Shown here: positions 7,931-17,112 of the stretch, piece after piece | Numbering within the stretch: the stretch's first letter is position 1 | Layout of the letters: every line of letters starts with the position of its first letter | Assembly (NCBI GenBank): GCA_002320605.1 | Contig: DCKG01000015.1 | Coordinates: 1-51,495 of the forward strand | Source: Bacteroidales bacterium UBA1680 | GTDB lineage: Bacteria > Bacteroidota > Bacteroidia > Bacteroidales > UBA932 | Reading direction: 5' to 3' | Length of the DNA: 51,495 nt | The notes under the pieces: generated by a model | Seen by the model: the letters and a program-made list of their open reading frames with translations, nothing else | Told to the model about the DNA's origin: nothing | The model's database searches: none | Translations under genes and position numbers: made by a program

Positions 7931-10207
7931 ATGAAATCCTCCTTCCTATTTTTACTGGTCGCCGGCTTCTTTTGGCCTTATTTGTCCTATTCGGAAGAAG
8001 TCGATTACGTGAATTATGTCAATACCCTGCAGGGGACTGACTCGAAATTCGAATTGAGTTACGGGAATACTTATCCTATGACGGCAATGCCTTTCGGAAT
8101 GCATGGATGGTCTCCTCAGACCGGGAAGAACGGTGACGGGTGGAAATACACATATTCTGCTAAGAAAATTGTTGGATTCAGTCAGTCTCATCAATGCAGC
8201 CCCTGGTGTGGCGATTATGTGGTATATTCATTCATGCCTGAGGTCGACTCTTTGAAATTCGAGGAATCGAGTAGGGGTGCGACTTTCAGTCATAAGAATG
8301 AAATCGGCAGGCCAGACTATTATAGGGTGACGTTCGACAATGGGATCACTACTGAAATGGCACCGGACATAAGATCTGTCCACATGAGATTCTCTTTTCC
8401 CAAAAAAAGGAATGCTTATCTCGTCATAGATGGATATGTTGGCAATAGCAATTTCTGCATTGACCCTAAAGAAAGAAGAATTGCTGGTTGGGTAGACAAC
8501 CACAGGTTCGTCAATCGCCCTGAGACATTTAGAAACTATATAGTAATATATTTTGACAAGCCTTTCATAGAATATGGCACTTGGGGAGGCGGTTCCTCAG
8601 AATCAGGGAGAAAAGAAGGTTCCGGGCAAAATTGTGGGATTTATCTGAAATTCGCTCCAGGGACTAAAGTCCAAGCGAAGGCTGCGTCTTCTTATATTAG
8701 CCTCGAGCAGGCCGAAGTGACATTGTCAAATGAGGTCGGCAGAGATAAGAATTTGGAGGCCACGAGAAAGCATGGCCACGATACATGGAACAGCCTTTTG
8801 AGTAGGGTAGCGGTAAGCGGAGGCTCTGAAGATCATGTTAAAACTTTCTATTCATGCCTTTTCAGAGCCAACTTGTTTTCCAGGGTTTTCTATGAAATCA
8901 AGCATGATGGGAGTCCATATTATTATAGCCCTTATGATGGCAAGATTCATGATGGCTACATGTTCACTGATAATGGCTTTTGGGATACTTTCAGATCCCA
9001 ATTCCCGCTAACCAACATACTCCATCCAACCCAACAGGGCAGATACATGAATGCCCTGCTTGCAGCGCAGGAACAATGTGGATGGCTTCCTGCGTGGTCA
9101 AATCCAGGGGAGACCGGGGGAATGCTCGGCAATCACGCTATCTCGTTGTTAGCTGATGCCTGGGCAAAAGGCATCAGAACCTTTGACCCTGAGAAGGCAT
9201 TGGCAGCTTATGCCCATGAAGCCATGAATAAAGGACCGTGGGGTGGGGCTAATGGAAGAGCTGGATGGAAGGAATACTTTGAATTAGGTTATGTCTCTTT
9301 CCCAGAATCTAGTGGTTCGACTGCTCAGACGCTTGAATATGCTTACGACGATTTTTGCGCTTGGACAATCGCCAAGAGCATCGGGGATGATTTCTATGCC
9401 GAGGTATTCGCTAGGCAGATGTACAATTATAGGAACGTTTTCGATTCTTCAGTCGGTTTCATGAGGGGACGTGGCATTGACGGCAGATGGTTGGAACCAT
9501 TCGATCCATATGAATGGGGTGGTCCTTATACTGAAGGCAATGCTTGGCATTACAACTGGTCTGTTTTCCATGATATCCAGGGTCTGATAAATCTCTATGG
9601 AAGCAATGATGCTTTCACTTTAAAGATTGATTCCGTTTTTAATAACTCGAATAGAGTGAACCCAGGTTGGTATGGCAGCATGATCCACGAGATGGTTGAA
9701 ATGCAGCTGGCTGGAATGGGACAGTACGCTCATGGGAATCAGCCAATCCAGCATCTGGCATATTTGTATAGTTATGCAGGGCAGCCTTGGAAGACGCAGT
9801 ATTGGGTAAGGCAGATAGTTGACAGGCTGTACGATTCTTCCGAAAAAGGATTTCCTGGCGATGAAGATCAGGGAGGAATGTCGTCTTGGTATGTGCTGAG
9901 CGCATTGGGAATATATTCGGTAACGCCTGGCACGGACCAGTATGTGATAGGAAGCCCAACTTTCGGGAAAGGAACGATCACTATGGAAGATGGCAGGGAA
10001 TTTACTATCGAAGCTGAAAATAATAGCAAGGAGAATGTCTATATCCAGTCCGCTACATTAAATGGAGTCCCCCTTGAGAGAAATTATATAACATATAAGG
10101 AAATAACTGAGGGGGGAATCCTGCATCTCGTAATGGGACCAGAACCTAACATGTCCAGGAATATCAATCATTTGGCAGCGCCATTCTCATTATCTCTTCC
10201 AGAATAA
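7931..10207 (+). CDS. GH92 alpha-mannosidase (first of two)
   Basis: This encodes a 758-residue exported glycoside hydrolase of family 92, calcium-dependent inverting exo-alpha-mannosidases. The ATG at 7931 is chosen over an upstream TTG because it starts the signal peptide (MKSSFLFLLVAGFFWPYLSYS). There is no lipobox, so it is probably periplasmic. GH92 marks are the N-terminal beta-sandwich (GNTYPMTAMPFGMHGWSPQTG, about 45-65), FWDTFRSQFPL near 350, TEGNAWHYNWSVFHD with the presumed catalytic acid Glu535, HGNQP (601-605), and GDEDQGGMSSWYVLSALG with the presumed base-side Asp644/Asp646. The position usually occupied by Glu in NEP is Gln here, which may mean a linkage preference different from the second GH92. 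It is the first plus-strand gene of the PUL. Confidence 0.93.
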   Translation: MKSSFLFLLVAGFFWPYLSYSEEVDYVNYVNTLQGTDSKFELSYGNTYPMTAMPFGMHGWSPQTGKNGDGWKYTYSAKKIVGFSQSHQCSPWCGDYVVYSFMPEVDSLKFEESSRGATFSHKNEIGRPDYYRVTFDNGITTEMAPDIRSVHMRFSFPKKRNAYLVIDGYVGNSNFCIDPKERRIAGWVDNHRFVNRPETFRNYIVIYFDKPFIEYGTWGGGSSESGRKEGSGQNCGIYLKFAPGTKVQAKAASSYISLEQAEVTLSNEVGRDKNLEATRKHGHDTWNSLLSRVAVSGGSEDHVKTFYSCLFRANLFSRVFYEIKHDGSPYYYSPYDGKIHDGYMFTDNGFWDTFRSQFPLTNILHPTQQGRYMNALLAAQEQCGWLPAWSNPGETGGMLGNHAISLLADAWAKGIRTFDPEKALAAYAHEAMNKGPWGGANGRAGWKEYFELGYVSFPESSGSTAQTLEYAYDDFCAWTIAKSIGDDFYAEVFARQMYNYRNVFDSSVGFMRGRGIDGRWLEPFDPYEWGGPYTEGNAWHYNWSVFHDIQGLINLYGSNDAFTLKIDSVFNNSNRVNPGWYGSMIHEMVEMQLAGMGQYAHGNQPIQHLAYLYSYAGQPWKTQYWVRQIVDRLYDSSEKGFPGDEDQGGMSSWYVLSALGIYSVTPGTDQYVIGSPTFGKGTITMEDGREFTIEAENNSKENVYIQSATLNGVPLERNYITYKEITEGGILHLVMGPEPNMSRNINHLAAPFSLSLPE

Positions 10208-10213
10208 ATCGAT

Positions 10214-10361
10214 ATGATGAAAAAAACATTATATTCATACTCATCTTCATGCCTTCAGTCTCTTTTGCTGGAAGACTGTCAAAGGTTATCAGCAAAATGA
10301 TTGGATTCGTGATGGTGTACATAACATTGAGAAGATTATCCATGACATGGGGCTTAGGTGA
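10214..10361 (+). pseudogene. Debris of a small exported-protein gene between GH92 and GH130
   Basis: ATGATG at 10214 leads into an A7 run (10220-10226), and the frame as written ends after about 28 codons. If one A is added, the frame reads M-K-K-N followed by IIFILIFMPSVSFAG, a textbook signal peptide. Further on, a third frame reads KGYQQNDWIRDGVHNIEKI then IHDMGLR and stops at 10359-10361, a plausible C-terminal helix. The pieces in different frames suggest a gene start and a gene end brought together by deletion plus a homopolymer slip. The parent family cannot be named. The GTG start possible for GH130 at 10358 overlaps this debris and is therefore not used. Confidence 0.45.
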
Positions 10362-10384
10362 ATTGCCACCATCGTTTGATTAAA

Positions 10385-11518
10385 ATGTATCTAAATATGT
10401 TGCGGAATGATATTTTAATATTATTATCGATGCTTTTTATGGCATCGTGTGGTACAAATAGAGAAGATGTCGATTGGGCCATTACTGGTTTCGTAAAGCC
10501 AGAAGGCGAAAACCCCATCATTTATCCAGACAGCATCAGCAAATTTTACTGTCCAATGTTGCAAGATTCAGTTAAATGGGAGGAAGGGGCGACTTTCAAT
10601 CCGGCTGCCGTTAAGATGAATGGGAATATCATAGTGATTTACAGGGCTGAAGATGACATTAACCAGGGAATAGGCTCGCGGACTTCTAGATTGGGGTACG
10701 CCAGTTCGTCTGACGGGATACATTTTCAGAGAATGTCAGCGCCTGTTTTTTATCCCGATATCGACAATCAGAAAGACCTTGAATGGCCAGGTGGCTGTGA
10801 GGATCCTAGAATAGCTGTGACCGAAGATGGGACCTACGTAATGATGTATACGCAATGGAATAGAGACTGCCCTAGGCTTGCCGTGGCCACATCCAAAGAT
10901 CTTATTCACTGGCAAAAACATGGCCCCGCTTTCGCCAAAGCCTATAATGGGAAATTCCGCGATATCCCTACGAAATCGGCTTCGATAGTCACCAAACTGT
11001 ATGGAGATGCACAGATTATTGAAAAGGTGAACGGAAAATATATGATGTACTGGGGAGAACAGTTTGTGAATGTAGCCACTTCGGATGACCTAATTAATTG
11101 GATGCCAGAAGTTGATTCACACGGAGATCTTGTCAAAGTGATGGAGCCAAGAAAAGGTTATTTTGACAGTCAGCTTACCGAATGCGGCCCTCCTGCAATT
11201 ATTACGAAAGATGGCATCATTCTCATCTATAATGGAAAGAATCTCTCTGGAGAAGGCGGATCAAAAGAATATGCCGCTGGTACTTATTGCGCTGGCCAGG
11301 CGTTATTCGACCTGCATGACCCTTCCAGATTATTGAAAAGGCTTGATAAGCCTTTCCTAACGCCAGAATATGATTTTGAACGTACTGGCCAGTATGCAGC
11401 AGGAACTGTTTTCACCGAAGGAATGGTTTATTCGGAAGGTAAATGGTTCATATATTATGGTTGCGCAGACTCTAGAGTAGGCGTTGCTGTCAGAGACAAT
11501 AAAAACATTGCTATATGA
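10385..11518 (+). CDS. GH130 lipoprotein, beta-mannoside hydrolase or phosphorylase
   Basis: Family GH130 enzymes act on beta-mannosides, either as phosphorylases or, in a lipoprotein/periplasmic branch, as beta-1,2-mannosidases. From the ATG at 10385 the product has 377 residues with lipobox LFMASC (Cys22). It shows the five-bladed-propeller repeats and GH130 motifs: ATFNPAAV, IYRAEDD, GGCEDPR (136-142), YWGEQF (Glu225), DSQLTECGPP (Glu266) and IYNGKN. In phosphorylases the regions around the last two hold basic phosphate-binding residues; acidic residues there, plus export, favour a hydrolase. This is inference from family knowledge. Its stop overlaps the start of the second GH92 (ATGA), so the two are translationally coupled and probably work on the same glycan. 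Confidence 0.9.
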   Translation: MYLNMLRNDILILLSMLFMASCGTNREDVDWAITGFVKPEGENPIIYPDSISKFYCPMLQDSVKWEEGATFNPAAVKMNGNIIVIYRAEDDINQGIGSRTSRLGYASSSDGIHFQRMSAPVFYPDIDNQKDLEWPGGCEDPRIAVTEDGTYVMMYTQWNRDCPRLAVATSKDLIHWQKHGPAFAKAYNGKFRDIPTKSASIVTKLYGDAQIIEKVNGKYMMYWGEQFVNVATSDDLINWMPEVDSHGDLVKVMEPRKGYFDSQLTECGPPAIITKDGIILIYNGKNLSGEGGSKEYAAGTYCAGQALFDLHDPSRLLKRLDKPFLTPEYDFERTGQYAAGTVFTEGMVYSEGKWFIYYGCADSRVGVAVRDNKNIAI

Positions 11519-13839
11519 GATTGAAATCGATAATAATCTTTTCATTAGTTTCCGTATTTGTTGCGTCATGCGAAAAATCAGAAGATTCTCCGAGCCATCT
11601 GTCGGATTACGTTAATCCAATGATTGGAGCCAGCACCAACATAGGTGCCGCAGGGGCTTACCATGGGCTTGGTAAAACATTTCCTGGCGCGACTACTCCA
11701 TTCGGTATGGTGCAGGTCAGCCCAAATACTATCACGGGGGGCGACAACGGATCAGGCTACAGCGATGAGCATAAGACCATCGAAGGCTTCGCGATGACCC
11801 AGATGAGCGGAGTCGGCTGGTACGGAGACCTGGGTAATTTCTTGGTCATGCCCACCGAAGGAAAGCTTTACACCTGTGCGGGAAAGGAAGATGGTAGCAT
11901 CGTGGGATGGCGTTCCACTTATGATAAAGCTTCTGAAACTGCGAAAGCAGGGTATTATTCGGTCAAACTTACTGGCCACGACATTCTGGTGGAGGCAACA
12001 GCAAGCCAGAGATGCGGAATATTAAGATTCACTTACCCAGAAGACACCGTTTCCAGAATACAGATTGACCTGGCTAGAAGAGTCGGTGGTACTTCCACTC
12101 GGCAATATATTAAAGTATTAAATGACAGCACGATCCAAGGATGGATGCAGTGCCTGCCGCAAGGCGGAGGATGGGGCGACGGGGCAGGGAAGGCAGACTA
12201 CACAGTCTATTTCTATGCGACTACATCCAAGCCTTTCGCAAATTATGGATTCTGGAGTGCTGATATTCCTGATGACTGGGGTAGGAAAAGAGAAAACATA
12301 GAAAGCCTCGAATATCAGAAAAGAGTGTCCGAGGCAGCCGTCAGCATAGGCGGCACAGAACTTTCCGGTAAGCATTTAGGATTTTTCGGAGAATTTCCGA
12401 CATCGGAAGGAGAGTCAGTTGAGCTGAAGGTAGGAATCTCATTTGTAGACATGGATGGCGCGAAGAATAACTACATGCAGGAGATTTCAAGCAAAACATT
12501 CGATGAGGTTAGGAAAGAAGCTACTAATAAATGGGATGAAGAACTTTCAAAAATCAGCGTCACAGGAGGCACGGAAGATCAAAAAGTCATTTTCTATACT
12601 GCCTTGTATCACACTATGATTGATCCTCGCATTTACGAAGATGCTGATGGCCGTTTTATTGGTGGTGATTATAAGATACACAGCCATGGTGGCTCATATA
12701 CGAAAAGAACTATCTTCAGTGGCTGGGACGTGTACAGGAGCCAGTTCCCTCTGCAGTCCATCATTAATCCGAAGATGGTGAGCGATGAGATAAATTCTCT
12801 GATCGAGCTAGCCGAAGATAGTGGCCGGAAATATTTCGAGCGTTGGGAATTTCTCAATGCATATTCAGGCTGCATGATAGGGAATCCTGCTCTTTCAATA
12901 ATTGCAGACGCCTATTCTAAGGGCATCAGGACTTTTGATTCGCAGAAAGCGTTGGAATATTCAATCAATACTTCAAACGCTTTAGGGAATGGAACTAATG
13001 GCTACACTGCTGGAGGCGGCAGCATCTCTTGTACTTTGGAAATTGCCTATCACGACTGGTGCATTTCACAGCTAGCCAAGGCTTTAGGAAAAGATGAGAT
13101 AGCAGCTGAATATGCTGTAAAAAGTCAAGCATACAAAAATATATTCGATAACGAGAAAGGATGGTTTCGCCCTCGCAATGAGGATGGAAGCTGGATGGAG
13201 TGGCCGGAAGCCGGCAGGCAGCAGGAAGGGTACGGCTGCGTTGAGAGCAATCCTTACCAGCAAGGGTGGTTCGTGCCTCACGATGTTGAAGGAATGACTA
13301 AGCTGATGGGCGGTAAAGAAAAGGCTATTAATGATTTAAAATACATGTTCGAAAATACTCCGGAAAATCTTCTCTGGAATGAATACTACAACCATGCTAA
13401 CGAGCCGGTTCATTTCGTTCCTTTTCTGTTCAATCAGCTCGGAATGCCGTGGCTCACTCAGAAGTGGACACGTTTCATCTGCTCTCATGCCTATCGGAAT
13501 AAGGTTGAAGGCCTCGTAGGGAATGAGGATGTGGGTCAAATGTCTGCATGGTACGTCTTAGCGGCCTCCGGAATCCACCCATCCTGCCCGGGAGATAATA
13601 TGATGGAAATAACAAGTCCGGTATTCGACAGAATAGAATTTACTCTGGATAACCGGTATTACGAAGGTGAATCTTTCACTGTCATCGCCCACGATAATTC
13701 ATCGCAGAATATTTATATTCAGAAGGCCAGGCTTAATGGAAGGCCGCTTTCAGAGCCCCACATCGATTTTTCCGAAATCGCCTCGGGAGGCATTTTGGAG
13801 CTATGGATGGGTTCGGAGCCGTCTGAATTTTTTCAATGA
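11515..13839 (+). CDS. GH92 alpha-mannosidase (second), lipoprotein
   Basis: This encodes a 774-residue GH92 exo-alpha-mannosidase with lipobox FVASC (Cys19), so it is membrane anchored, possibly on the cell surface. Family marks are DYVNPMIGAS, FPGATTPFGMVQVSP and FSGWDVYRSQFPL, then CVESNPYQQGWFVPHD with the presumed catalytic acid Glu577, HANEPVHF (627-634), and GNEDVGQMSAWYVLAASG with Asp672. Compared with the first GH92 it carries NEP instead of NQP and GNED instead of GDED, so the two probably cleave different alpha-linkages. It overlaps the GH130 gene by 4 bp and is the last gene of the PUL; the next gene converges 14 bp away. Confidence 0.94.
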   Translation: MRLKSIIIFSLVSVFVASCEKSEDSPSHLSDYVNPMIGASTNIGAAGAYHGLGKTFPGATTPFGMVQVSPNTITGGDNGSGYSDEHKTIEGFAMTQMSGVGWYGDLGNFLVMPTEGKLYTCAGKEDGSIVGWRSTYDKASETAKAGYYSVKLTGHDILVEATASQRCGILRFTYPEDTVSRIQIDLARRVGGTSTRQYIKVLNDSTIQGWMQCLPQGGGWGDGAGKADYTVYFYATTSKPFANYGFWSADIPDDWGRKRENIESLEYQKRVSEAAVSIGGTELSGKHLGFFGEFPTSEGESVELKVGISFVDMDGAKNNYMQEISSKTFDEVRKEATNKWDEELSKISVTGGTEDQKVIFYTALYHTMIDPRIYEDADGRFIGGDYKIHSHGGSYTKRTIFSGWDVYRSQFPLQSIINPKMVSDEINSLIELAEDSGRKYFERWEFLNAYSGCMIGNPALSIIADAYSKGIRTFDSQKALEYSINTSNALGNGTNGYTAGGGSISCTLEIAYHDWCISQLAKALGKDEIAAEYAVKSQAYKNIFDNEKGWFRPRNEDGSWMEWPEAGRQQEGYGCVESNPYQQGWFVPHDVEGMTKLMGGKEKAINDLKYMFENTPENLLWNEYYNHANEPVHFVPFLFNQLGMPWLTQKWTRFICSHAYRNKVEGLVGNEDVGQMSAWYVLAASGIHPSCPGDNMMEITSPVFDRIEFTLDNRYYEGESFTVIAHDNSSQNIYIQKARLNGRPLSEPHIDFSEIASGGILELWMGSEPSEFFQ

Positions 13840-13853
13840 AGGAATTCTGGAAT

Positions 13854-16109
13854 TTAAATCCAGCCGAGGCTTTGAAGGTCGCCTGCGAGCCAGGCTGTGT
13901 CGCCTTCGGTGAACATGAAGTCCGGCTCCGGGTTAGTTACTATTTCCCCGCAATGCAAGACGCTGATGACCATGCACTGGTAGCGTCGCAAATTCGCGCT
14001 CCTGAGAGTTTTCCCAGTCAGGAAAGAGTCTGCCTTCAGCGTTACGGATTTTATTTCGAAGTTGATGTCCGCCGTGTCTTCCAGCTCGTCAAGAGAAGGG
14101 ATGGTTGCGTCAATCATGGCCCTCAGCTTTTCAATCTGCTCATTCGTGCCGACGGCAAGCAGCTTGTCGTTAGGGAAGAGCATTACGTCGCCTGATGGCA
14201 CGATTATGTTTTTCCTTCCTCTGGTAATCTTGATTATGTTCGCTCCGGATTCGCTGCGGAAAGGAATATCCTTTAGGCAAGTACCGGCAAGCGACGACTC
14301 CTGAGCCAGCGTGAGGCTTACGGTGTTCACGCCATAATCAGCGAGTTTCTGCCTCACTGAATCGGAGACTGGCTTCGAACGTCTCTCGATTTCCTCTCTT
14401 TCATTGTAATTTGACAAGAAGTGCTGTTCCAGCTGATTGAATTTGTGCATCGAGCGGCGGGCGAAAAGTATGAATATGAGACCTGCCAGGATTATTGCGA
14501 AAACAGTCCATCCAGCTAGCTGGAAATATGATGAGATCACTACCAGCACCAATGCGATCACGATGAACGACCGCACCAGGGTTAATCCTATGAGGGGCCA
14601 GATGTTGCTCTGCTTTTCCTTTATCAGTTTAGGCGCAGACTCGTTGATGGATCCGGAATTAATCCCGAGTCCGTACAGGAAAGGAGCCATGGCGGATAAA
14701 GTTATGGCTACGTCGAGGATTTTCCTTTCTGTGCCGACCCAGGATGGCAGGAGGTGCTTCACTGCCGGAGCCAGGTAAATCTTGCTGCCAATGTAGATTG
14801 CGATCAGGATCACTCCGTAAAGCACTATGCGCGTTAGGTATGCTTTCAGCAGCTTGTGCCACTCATTGTGTGCCATGGCAGTGTCCTTTGCGCTGCTTCC
14901 TGCAGCGTTCATCTTTTCTATCCAGGTTTTCGGAAGCTTTTTGCTCAGCAGGTTGTAGCATGGGCCTGCGAGCTTAATCATGAAAGGGGTCGTGAATGTC
15001 GTTATCACGGAGACGGCGATTATCACGGGGTAGATGAAATCCCTCATGACCCCCAGGGACACGCCCACGCCTGCGATTATGAATCCGAACTCACCCAGCT
15101 GAGCAAGCGAGAATCCCGTGTAAACTCCGTTCTTAAGCCCGTTGCCAGTCAGGATTATGCCTGCTGCGCCAAAGAGTATGTGCGTCAGGATGACTATTAC
15201 CGCAAGAAGGAAGATGATCTGCCAGTGAGCAGTGATCTGCGCAGGCGCTACCATCATTCCCACCGAGACGAAGAATATGGCCCCGAAGAGATTCTTGATT
15301 GGCTCGACGATTTTGTCGATTTGTTCGCTCTCAATGGTTTCAGCGAGGATTGATCCCATCACGAATGCCCCCAGAGCTGAAGAGAATCCGACCGAGGTGG
15401 CAAGGGCGACCATTCCGAAGCAGAGCCCTATGCTTACGATCAGCAGGATCTCATCGCTGAGATATTTCTTTGCCTTTTCCAGCAGAGTGGGAATGATGTA
15501 TATTCCTACCAAGAACCAAAGTATGAGGAAGAACAGCAGCTTGGCTATGTTCATGAGCATCTCTTTACCTTCGAATTGCTGGGAGACTGCCATGGTGGAG
15601 AGGAGTACCATCAGCACGATGGCGATCAGGTCCTCTACGACCAGGGTTCCGAAAACCATCCCTGCCCACGGTCTGTCTTTCATGCCCATGTCCTGGTAAG
15701 ATTTCAGGACAACCATCGTAGAGGACATCGAGAGAAGGCCTGCCAGGAATATGCTTTCAAGCATTGTCCAGCCAAGCGCCTGTCCGGTCGCGAAGCCAAT
15801 CACGAAGACTCCGAGGAATTTCGTCGATGCGGTCACGATAGCGCTTGATCCGACTTTCATCAGCTTCTTGAAACTGAATTCCAGGCCGAGACCGAACATC
15901 ATGAAGATCATTCCGATTTCCGACCATTGCTGGACAGTTTCGGTGCTGGATATTCCCGGAAAAAAATGTATGTTGGGACCAATGAGGAATCCTGCTATGA
16001 TATAGCCCAGTATCAATGGCTGTTTCAACGCCTTGGATATTATTGTGAAGACTCCGGCTGAAATCAGTATCAGAGCCAAATCCCTCACAAGGTTAACTTC
16101 TTCGGTCAT
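13854..16109 (-). CDS. CPA2 family cation:proton antiporter with two TrkA-C domains
   Basis: This is a 751-residue inner-membrane monovalent cation/H+ antiporter of the KefB/KefC (CPA2) type. The N-terminal about 400 residues form the exchanger domain with many transmembrane helices (LILGYIIAGFLIGP, GLGLEFSFKKL, VVEDLIAIVLM, LAQLGEFGFIIAGVG). A second hydrophobic segment (about 420-550) follows. The C-terminus then has two RCK_C/TrkA-C-like regulatory domains (about 600-672 and 680-751, with SSLAGTCLKDIPFR and SFLTGKTLRSANLRR). No NAD-binding TrkA-N domain is visible. It is a single gene behind a TATTTTTG box at 16129-16136 and converges on the PUL. Whether it carries K+ or Na+ cannot be read from the sequence. 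Confidence 0.9.
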   Translation of the reverse strand: MTEEVNLVRDLALILISAGVFTIISKALKQPLILGYIIAGFLIGPNIHFFPGISSTETVQQWSEIGMIFMMFGLGLEFSFKKLMKVGSSAIVTASTKFLGVFVIGFATGQALGWTMLESIFLAGLLSMSSTMVVLKSYQDMGMKDRPWAGMVFGTLVVEDLIAIVLMVLLSTMAVSQQFEGKEMLMNIAKLLFFLILWFLVGIYIIPTLLEKAKKYLSDEILLIVSIGLCFGMVALATSVGFSSALGAFVMGSILAETIESEQIDKIVEPIKNLFGAIFFVSVGMMVAPAQITAHWQIIFLLAVIVILTHILFGAAGIILTGNGLKNGVYTGFSLAQLGEFGFIIAGVGVSLGVMRDFIYPVIIAVSVITTFTTPFMIKLAGPCYNLLSKKLPKTWIEKMNAAGSSAKDTAMAHNEWHKLLKAYLTRIVLYGVILIAIYIGSKIYLAPAVKHLLPSWVGTERKILDVAITLSAMAPFLYGLGINSGSINESAPKLIKEKQSNIWPLIGLTLVRSFIVIALVLVVISSYFQLAGWTVFAIILAGLIFILFARRSMHKFNQLEQHFLSNYNEREEIERRSKPVSDSVRQKLADYGVNTVSLTLAQESSLAGTCLKDIPFRSESGANIIKITRGRKNIIVPSGDVMLFPNDKLLAVGTNEQIEKLRAMIDATIPSLDELEDTADINFEIKSVTLKADSFLTGKTLRSANLRRYQCMVISVLHCGEIVTNPEPDFMFTEGDTAWLAGDLQSLGWI

Positions 16110-16128
16110 ATTCCTATATTCTTTGATG

Positions 16129-16136
16129 CAAAAATA
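16129..16136 (-). promoter_or_regulatory. -7 box for the antiporter gene
   Basis: On the minus strand this reads TATTTTTG (TAnnTTTG consensus) 19 bp before the antiporter ATG. Confidence 0.5.
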
Positions 16137-16202
16137 CCATTTTCCTAGCTCTTTTAAATAACATTAATATGTCATTTGCTGCGTCCGGAGCAAAGATTTT
16201 AG

Positions 16203-16210
16203 TAAATTTG
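16203..16210 (+). promoter_or_regulatory. -7 box for the lytic transglycosylase gene
   Basis: TAAATTTG ends only 7 nt before the ATG at 16218, so the transcript would have almost no leader. A TTTG at 16175-16178 could be the -33 element with a slightly long spacer. It is the start of an inverted repeat, TTTGCT paired with AGCAAA. Confidence 0.5.
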
Positions 16211-16217
16211 CACCACC

Positions 16218-17099
16218 ATGAAAAAAATATTGTTCCTAATTCCGATATTGCTCCTTCCCATTGCAGCTTTCGGGCAGAATCTGTTTGACGAGAAAGTAAC
16301 GCTAAACCCTATGCCGCCGAAGGTGCCCCAGAAGATGACTTTCGCAGGTCAGACCATTGAATTCAATAGAAGCGACCTCATCGAGCGGATGGACAGGGAG
16401 CTGATCTCGTTCGCATATTCCCATCAAGTTTCTCTCCTGATGCTCAGGCGAGGCGACCGTGTCTTCAAGCAGGTTGTTCCGATAATGAAGGAATATGGGA
16501 TACCGGAGGATCTGAAATATATGATGGCAATAGAGAGCAATCTGGATCCGAAGGCTAGGTCAAGTGCGGGCGCTGCCGGACTCTGGCAGTTCATGTCGGC
16601 GACGGCTAAAGAATATGGGCTTGAGGTGACTAGTGAAGTGGATGAGAGATACGACATCGAGAAAGAGACAAGGGCTGCGTGCCAGTACCTTCTGAAAGCA
16701 TATGCAAGCTACAATGACTGGTTCACGGTGGCTGCCAGCTACAATAGCGGCCAGGGCGGTACGACCAGGAGGCTCAGCGACCAGCAGCAGACCAGCGGCT
16801 TGGACTTGTGGCTGCCTACAGAAACTTCCAGATACATGTTCAGGATGCTGGCTGCCAAGATGCTTTTCGAGAATCCTGAGGCTTTCGGCTTCAAACTGGA
16901 TGTCTCAGACAAATACCCATATTATGAGCCTCAGAAAGTGGTGGAAGTTGATTATTCCATCAGCAGTCTGGTAGAGTTCGCGAATCGCTACGGAATATCC
17001 TACATGCAGCTCAAGGAAGCCAACCTCTGGCTTCGCAGCGACAAGCTGACCAACGCTAAGAAAAAGACATACAGGATCATCATTCCCAAGAATATTTAG
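16218..17099 (+). CDS. Periplasmic lytic transglycosylase (MltD/SLT type)
   Basis: This 293-residue exported enzyme would cleave peptidoglycan glycan strands to 1,6-anhydro-muropeptides. It has a signal peptide at residues 1-20 (ending AAFGQ). An SLT/goose-lysozyme-like domain follows, with the catalytic Glu106 in MMAIESNLDPKARSSAGAAG, then GLWQFM, and AASYNSGQGG further on. The C-terminal about 50 residues (VVEVDYSISSLVEFANRYGISYMQLKEANLWL) resemble a single degenerate LysM-like segment; E. coli MltD is longer, with more LysM units. It is monocistronic, with a -7 box almost touching the ATG, and convergent with the cyclo-ligase gene. Confidence 0.9.
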   Translation: MKKILFLIPILLLPIAAFGQNLFDEKVTLNPMPPKVPQKMTFAGQTIEFNRSDLIERMDRELISFAYSHQVSLLMLRRGDRVFKQVVPIMKEYGIPEDLKYMMAIESNLDPKARSSAGAAGLWQFMSATAKEYGLEVTSEVDERYDIEKETRAACQYLLKAYASYNDWFTVAASYNSGQGGTTRRLSDQQQTSGLDLWLPTETSRYMFRMLAAKMLFENPEAFGFKLDVSDKYPYYEPQKVVEVDYSISSLVEFANRYGISYMQLKEANLWLRSDKLTNAKKKTYRIIIPKNI

Positions 17100-17112
17100 A
17101 TTCAACCCCATC

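Noticed and set aside
13836..15848. Several long plus-strand frames opposite the antiporter gene
   Set aside because: They are shadows of a complete, well-conserved minus-strand gene and lack any family resemblance.
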